Assembly: GCA_000435335.1 (NCBI GenBank)
Contig: FR891328.1
Span: 25,959-35,621 of the forward strand
DNA from: Clostridium sp. CAG:964
GTDB lineage: Bacteria; Bacillota; Clostridia; Oscillospirales; Acutalibacteraceae
Length of the DNA stretch: 9,663 nucleotides
Reading direction: 5' to 3'
A model generated the notes under the pieces. The model was not told where the DNA came from, ran no database searches, and saw nothing but the letters and a program-made list of their open reading frames with translations. Below, in pieces: positions 6,037-9,663 of this stretch. The translations under genes and the position numbers were made by a program. Each line of letters starts with the position of its first letter. Within the stretch, counting starts at the first letter, position 1.

Positions 6037-7173
6037 CTAAAAATCTCTGCCGCACTCACAGTCTGTGCCTTCTGTATTCTCTGAATTTTCGGTATTTTCT
6101 TGGTCAGCGGAATTTTCCCGACAAGCCGCTTCCGCATTGACAGACTTTTTCTCTTCCTTCTTTTTAGTAAGAATAGAGAACGGTGCGCAAATTAAAATTA
6201 CACCATAATATGTAATTACTCGCCAAAGCAGCAATGCAGATTTTAATATAGCCGTACCATAGAATATTTTGTAGAAAACCGAGAACGCCAGCTCAGCCGC
6301 ACCTGTTGCCCCCGGCAAGGGTATCATAGCGGACGCAAGGGTAACAAACGCCTGCGAACAAACCATATCCACCGGTGAGGCACCGCTTAATCCGAATGCC
6401 CTGTAAATACAGTACGGAACAAGCATCATTAACAAAACCTGTACAAAAACCAACAGGTATGATTTTACCAACAGCTTTGGCTTGCTCATAATGGCTTTGT
6501 TGCCGTTGTGAAACACCTCTACCTGGTCGGTAATGGATTTTATATATTTTTCCGGATTTTTAATAAGCCTAATTTTTCTTATTAATTTACTGCATACCCT
6601 TACTGCCCAGTTAGAAAAGCGTTTGTTAAAGGAAATAAAAACAAACAGTCCCGTAACCACCACCTGTGAGAAAAAACCGGCTATGACAAAAGCCCAAAGC
6701 ACAGGCGTGTTTACATGGCTGATAAAAAAGTCGAACTTAAAAACAAGTGCAAAAACACTAAATGCCGTAGAGGTTATTTGAAACACCACAAACTTCTGCG
6801 TCATACAAGATGTAGCAAAGCCGGCGTCTATTTTTTTGTTTGCCATAAACACAACCTGCATAGGCTGGCCTCCTGTTGAGGAGGGAGTTATGGCACTGAA
6901 AAAGCTTCCTACACATGAGGACTTTATTCCATCCAAAAAGGTAAAGCCGCTGTAGTCATCTTTTATATACATATATGTTACAACGGAGTCGATAAACATA
7001 TTCCCCAGCTGGCACAGTACCGCAAGCACCACCCACAAGGCGTTTAGGCTTATATTTGAAGAAATAAGGTCAATAAGACCGTCCTCCGACACGCAAAAGT
7101 ATGCAATTAAGCCTATTGACAAGGCAATAACTATTATGTTAAACACAACAGCAAAGCTGATTTTTTTCTTCAT
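6037..7173 (-). CDS. Flippase-like / lysylphosphatidylglycerol synthase TM-region family membrane protein
   Basis: Start chosen at ATG 7173 (378 aa, MKKKISFAVVFN...) because GAGG sits 6 nt upstream; an in-frame ATG at 7257 would add 28 residues with an atypical N-terminus. The protein has about 7-8 hydrophobic segments and the family's two conserved re-entrant-like motifs: TPSSTGGQPMQ (96-106) and IPLPGATGAAE (284-294). These match the YbhN/UPF0104 family and the membrane half of MprF, which moves or modifies phospholipids. No soluble MprF catalytic domain is present, so aminoacyl-PG synthesis is unlikely; the substrate is unknown. The C-terminal ~35 residues form a polar, Glu/Asn/Thr-rich tail (ENTENSENTEG) without known function. 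It is separated from the serpin gene by a terminator, so it is probably transcribed separately or by read-through. Confidence 0.85.
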   Translation of the reverse strand: MKKKISFAVVFNIIVIALSIGLIAYFCVSEDGLIDLISSNISLNALWVVLAVLCQLGNMFIDSVVTYMYIKDDYSGFTFLDGIKSSCVGSFFSAITPSSTGGQPMQVVFMANKKIDAGFATSCMTQKFVVFQITSTAFSVFALVFKFDFFISHVNTPVLWAFVIAGFFSQVVVTGLFVFISFNKRFSNWAVRVCSKLIRKIRLIKNPEKYIKSITDQVEVFHNGNKAIMSKPKLLVKSYLLVFVQVLLMMLVPYCIYRAFGLSGASPVDMVCSQAFVTLASAMIPLPGATGAAELAFSVFYKIFYGTAILKSALLLWRVITYYGVILICAPFSILTKKKEEKKSVNAEAACRENSADQENTENSENTEGTDCECGRDF

Positions 7174-7289
7174 ACTAATCCTCGTAAATTCACTATAATT
7201 TTGGCTTAACATAAGCATACCAAAGAAAATCCGTATTTTCAGGCATATTTTCTGCATCGGCCTTAAATAATTTATTATATAAAAACTCC

Positions 7290-7324
7290 AAAATCAGCTG
7301 CCGTTTTACACAGCAGCTGATTTT
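7290..7324 (-). terminator. Intrinsic terminator after the serpin gene
   Basis: A perfect 12-bp stem, AAAATCAGCTGC (7290-7301) with GCAGCTGATTTT (7313-7324), closes an 11-nt loop. It lies 37 bp past the serpin stop and is followed on the minus strand by GGAG and T5. It separates the serpin gene from the flippase-like gene. Confidence 0.8.
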
Positions 7325-7361
7325 AATTTTTCTAAAGCATTTATATAAGAATTAAAAATTA

Positions 7362-8645
7362 TTATAAATTATTTACCGTACCCATTATAACCGGCAAATA
7401 GCTTTCATTGTCTACAACAGCATAAATAAACGGTCTGTCAAGCACCAAGCCTTCTTCTGTCTTTGGAGCATTTTTGTCTGCCTCACTCTGATTATCGGAG
7501 GAAATGCCGTTTTGATTAACAGAAATGCTTACAGCCTGTGTAACATCATTTAAAATCAGGTTTTCGGCAAAGCCCTTAGAGAAATTCGCATCACTGCTAA
7601 AAATAGTGGTTATGCCTATATTTTCAAGATTTTTCTTTATACTGCCGCTGCTTTCAACCGAAAATTCCGGAATACTGACATTGGTAAAATCGGTTGGCGA
7701 AACAGTAGTCGGAAGGTTTAAAAGCCTGTCTGCGGTAAGCTCGTTTAAATATTTCTCCAGACTTATGTCCTTGTTCGGCATAATACACACAAGCTTGCAC
7801 GGAATACTCTTTAGGTCCTTAACAAAGCCCTCTGCATCCTCGTCGGAAAAAGCACGCTCTGCACTTGTAAGAAAATTCACCTTTGCAGTACTGCCGTTTT
7901 GGTTAGAAAAGCTGCCCTGCTTAACATCGGATTCGCCGTAGCCCCTCAGCCAGCTGTCACTAACAATCGCAGAGCTGTCTATATACAGCTTATAATCGGA
8001 GCCGATGCTTACACCCTTGGCGTCTATAAGTCCATTTGAATTATCTGATATATAATTTTTTATAAGAGTGCTGCTTTTACTGTCTGTAAAGTCTGTTTTA
8101 TAGGCAGAAACACTGTAGTAATTCTCCAGCTTCTGCAAAAAGCTTCTTTTAGGTGACAGCTTATCGGACACCCACATTGAGCTTACTGAAAAAGCGCCCG
8201 CATTATCACTGTTGAAAAATTCCAGTCTTTGTGTAAGATAGGCCGCACAGCTATTAATTTCCTCCGCAGTTTGTTTTGACTTGCCCAAGTGATTTTTTAT
8301 TTCCTTTTGGGCATCTTTAGATACGGCATTTTCTATAGCAGCCATTGAAAGTGCTGTAGAAACCGGCGAAATTGCGGTATTGCTTTTGGCATAATCTGTC
8401 TGCTTTAGCAGCTGCAGTGCCATATTGCCGGTTTTTTTCACAAAGCTGTCATAGCCCTCCGGCTTTTTTGCCGTGTCGTTAAAGTCGTAGCTGGGTGAGT
8501 CCTCACTTTTTTGCACGCTTGCCAGCAAATTATCCGTAACGCTCACCTTGTTTTCATCATTACCGTTACAACCGCCAAGCCCCATTGCCGCCGTACATAT
8601 AGCCACAACTGCCGTAATACACCTTAAAACAACTTTACTTTTCAT
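7362..8645 (-). CDS. Serpin-family lipoprotein with atypical reactive-centre loop
   Basis: A 427-aa exported protein. The signal peptide ends in a lipobox (LGGC, Cys26), so it should be lipid-anchored on the outer face of the membrane. Serpin hallmarks are clear: NTAISPVSTALSMAAIENA (89-107), SVSSMWVSD (153-161), KVNFL, VSIPEFSVESSGSIKKNLENIGI (323-345, split here only for description of the conserved breach/shutter strand), FSKGFAENLILNDVTQAVSISVN, and the C-terminal DRPFIYAVVD...PVIMGTV. Serpins usually trap serine or cysteine proteases. Here the loop (about 375-402) reads VNQNGISSDNQSEA where inhibitory serpins have an E-x-G-x-E-A-A-A-A-T-like hinge, so it may be non-inhibitory, fast-diverging or use another mechanism. 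It starts 24 bp after the glycosyltransferase gene and is followed by a terminator, so the two probably form an operon. GGAG lies about 8 nt before the start. Confidence 0.92.
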   Translation of the reverse strand: MKSKVVLRCITAVVAICTAAMGLGGCNGNDENKVSVTDNLLASVQKSEDSPSYDFNDTAKKPEGYDSFVKKTGNMALQLLKQTDYAKSNTAISPVSTALSMAAIENAVSKDAQKEIKNHLGKSKQTAEEINSCAAYLTQRLEFFNSDNAGAFSVSSMWVSDKLSPKRSFLQKLENYYSVSAYKTDFTDSKSSTLIKNYISDNSNGLIDAKGVSIGSDYKLYIDSSAIVSDSWLRGYGESDVKQGSFSNQNGSTAKVNFLTSAERAFSDEDAEGFVKDLKSIPCKLVCIMPNKDISLEKYLNELTADRLLNLPTTVSPTDFTNVSIPEFSVESSGSIKKNLENIGITTIFSSDANFSKGFAENLILNDVTQAVSISVNQNGISSDNQSEADKNAPKTEEGLVLDRPFIYAVVDNESYLPVIMGTVNNL

Positions 8646-8669
8646 CGTATATTCTCCAAATCTTTAATA

Positions 8670-9663
8670 TTACTGTTTCTGCTGTTCATTTTCAGCAGAT
8701 AATTTACTTTCCTTTTCCTTTTGCCGGTATTGCTCAACAAGCTTTTCGGCAAGCTCCACAACCCGGCCGGCAGAATTTTCTCTGTAATTCATCTGGCAGG
8801 CCGCTTTCATAGCGTCCAGCCTTTCAGGGTTTAGCAACAGGTCATGCACAACCCGTCCGCTGTTTTTCTTTGGCAGACGCACCGCCATATTATTTTTTTC
8901 CAGATATATGGCATTGTCCTCCTCCTGCCCCGGAAAAGCACTAAAAATAGCCATTGGCAGGGTTGACGCTATAGCCTCGCTTACTGTAAGCCCTCCCGGC
9001 TTTGTAACAATAAGGTCGGCAATATACATATATTCGTTTATATTGTCTACAAAATACAGAAGCTTTGTTGGCTTAATTCCGTTATGCCCCGCATATACTT
9101 TATTGGACTCTCTGTTTTCGGTAATGGTGTTGTCCTCTTTCGCAATTTCTTCATCAAAATTTTCGTAACCGCCGTTTTCAATAAGCTTGTCGTTTTCATC
9201 ACTTGTTTTGTCCAGCATAGCGTCAAAGGTATCAAACAGTCTTTTGTTTTTACCTGTAACCACTATTATCTGAAAATCCGATTCCGTTTCGACTATATCA
9301 CGATAAATCTTGAATATATCCTTTACGCCAAAGCTTCCTGCCATTAGCAGCAAGGTTTTAAGATTAGGGTTAAGCCCCATTTTTTTCATAAGCTCCTGCC
9401 GGCTTTGCTTGTTATAAAAGACAGGGTCAATAGGTATTCCGCTTACCTGTACGGTGCTGCGGTCAACACCGAATTTTTCCAGAGCCTCCACCATTTCCTG
9501 ATTAGACACAACATATGCGTCAACCTCCTTTTGCACATACAGCATATGCGGTGCAAAGTCGGTTATCAATGAAATAAGCGGTATATTCATTTTGTACTTT
9601 CTTTTTAGTGATGAGGCCATTTCAACGCAAAAGGCGTGCACGCCTATCATAACATCCGGTCTG
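8670..9663 (-). CDS. Glycosyltransferase, MGDG-synthase/UgtP (GT28) family, 5' end outside window
   Basis: The frame stays open to the right edge: RPDV precedes the Met at 9650, which is internal, matching the family's usual PDVI...H-F segment. The N-terminal third is therefore missing. Using that Met as residue 1, family motifs are TDFAPHMLYV (30-39), SGIPIDPVF (70-78), the loop MAGSFG (103-108) and the nucleotide-sugar site TKPGGLTVSEAIAS (216-229) followed by GQEEDNAIYLEKN (241-253). Relatives add glucose or galactose to diacylglycerol to make membrane glycolipids and lipoteichoic-acid anchors at the cytosolic membrane face. The substrate here is not determined. An acidic insert (about 148-190) lies between GKNKRLF and TKLLYFVDN, where relatives usually have a short loop. 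The C-terminus is a charged helix. The gene precedes the serpin gene by 24 bp. Confidence 0.9.
   Translation of the reverse strand, partial: RPDVMIGVHAFCVEMASSLKRKYKMNIPLISLITDFAPHMLYVQKEVDAYVVSNQEMVEALEKFGVDRSTVQVSGIPIDPVFYNKQSRQELMKKMGLNPNLKTLLLMAGSFGVKDIFKIYRDIVETESDFQIIVVTGKNKRLFDTFDAMLDKTSDENDKLIENGGYENFDEEIAKEDNTITENRESNKVYAGHNGIKPTKLLYFVDNINEYMYIADLIVTKPGGLTVSEAIASTLPMAIFSAFPGQEEDNAIYLEKNNMAVRLPKKNSGRVVHDLLLNPERLDAMKAACQMNYRENSAGRVVELAEKLVEQYRQKEKESKLSAENEQQKQ

Noticed and set aside
7174..7257. Longer N-terminus for the flippase-like protein (ATG at 7257)
   Set aside because: The extra 28 residues do not look like part of the family, and the ATG at 7173 has GAGG at 6 nt followed by a typical MKKK start.

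Overview
The window reads like the chromosome of a low-to-mid GC Clostridia, most likely an Oscillospiraceae/Ruminococcaceae-type gut bacterium. The evidence is A/G-rich ribosome binding sites, a secreted protein with a Pro/Thr/Asp/Glu linker of the kind common in ruminococci, a bacterial serpin lipoprotein, and a processive-type diacylglycerol glycosyltransferase. No species can be named from the sequence alone. In its present orientation every supported gene lies on the minus strand.

Region 1 (1-2377) holds the most interesting system. A secreted protein with a carbohydrate-binding-like domain (1-680, C-terminus outside the window) has no convincing promoter of its own. About 300 bp upstream lies a 1.39 kb segment bounded by perfect 30-bp inverted repeats (984-1013 and 2348-2377). 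The segment carries an intact tyrosine recombinase gene, a strong terminator beside the left repeat, and a near-consensus sigma-A promoter beside the right repeat that points outward, away from the secreted-protein gene. Inversion between the repeats would bring that promoter beside the left repeat, facing the gene. This is the architecture of a self-contained ON/OFF phase-variation switch, here read in the OFF orientation. The roughly 350-nt leader made in the ON state would contain a set of paired segments that look riboswitch-like.

Region 2 (2500-5800) is a peptidoglycan synthesis operon. A good promoter (5767-5795) drives an FHA-domain/SEDS glycosyltransferase fusion, followed 24 bp later by a short class B penicillin-binding transpeptidase. 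The operon ends at a strong bidirectional terminator (2500-2546), which would also stop the outward transcript from the invertible promoter.

Region 3 (5946-9663) concerns the envelope. It holds a diacylglycerol-type glycosyltransferase (5' end outside the window) and a serpin-family lipoprotein 24 bp downstream, then a terminator, then a flippase-like/lysyl-PG-synthase-type integral membrane protein with its own terminator. No RNA genes, CRISPR arrays or insertion sequences were seen.
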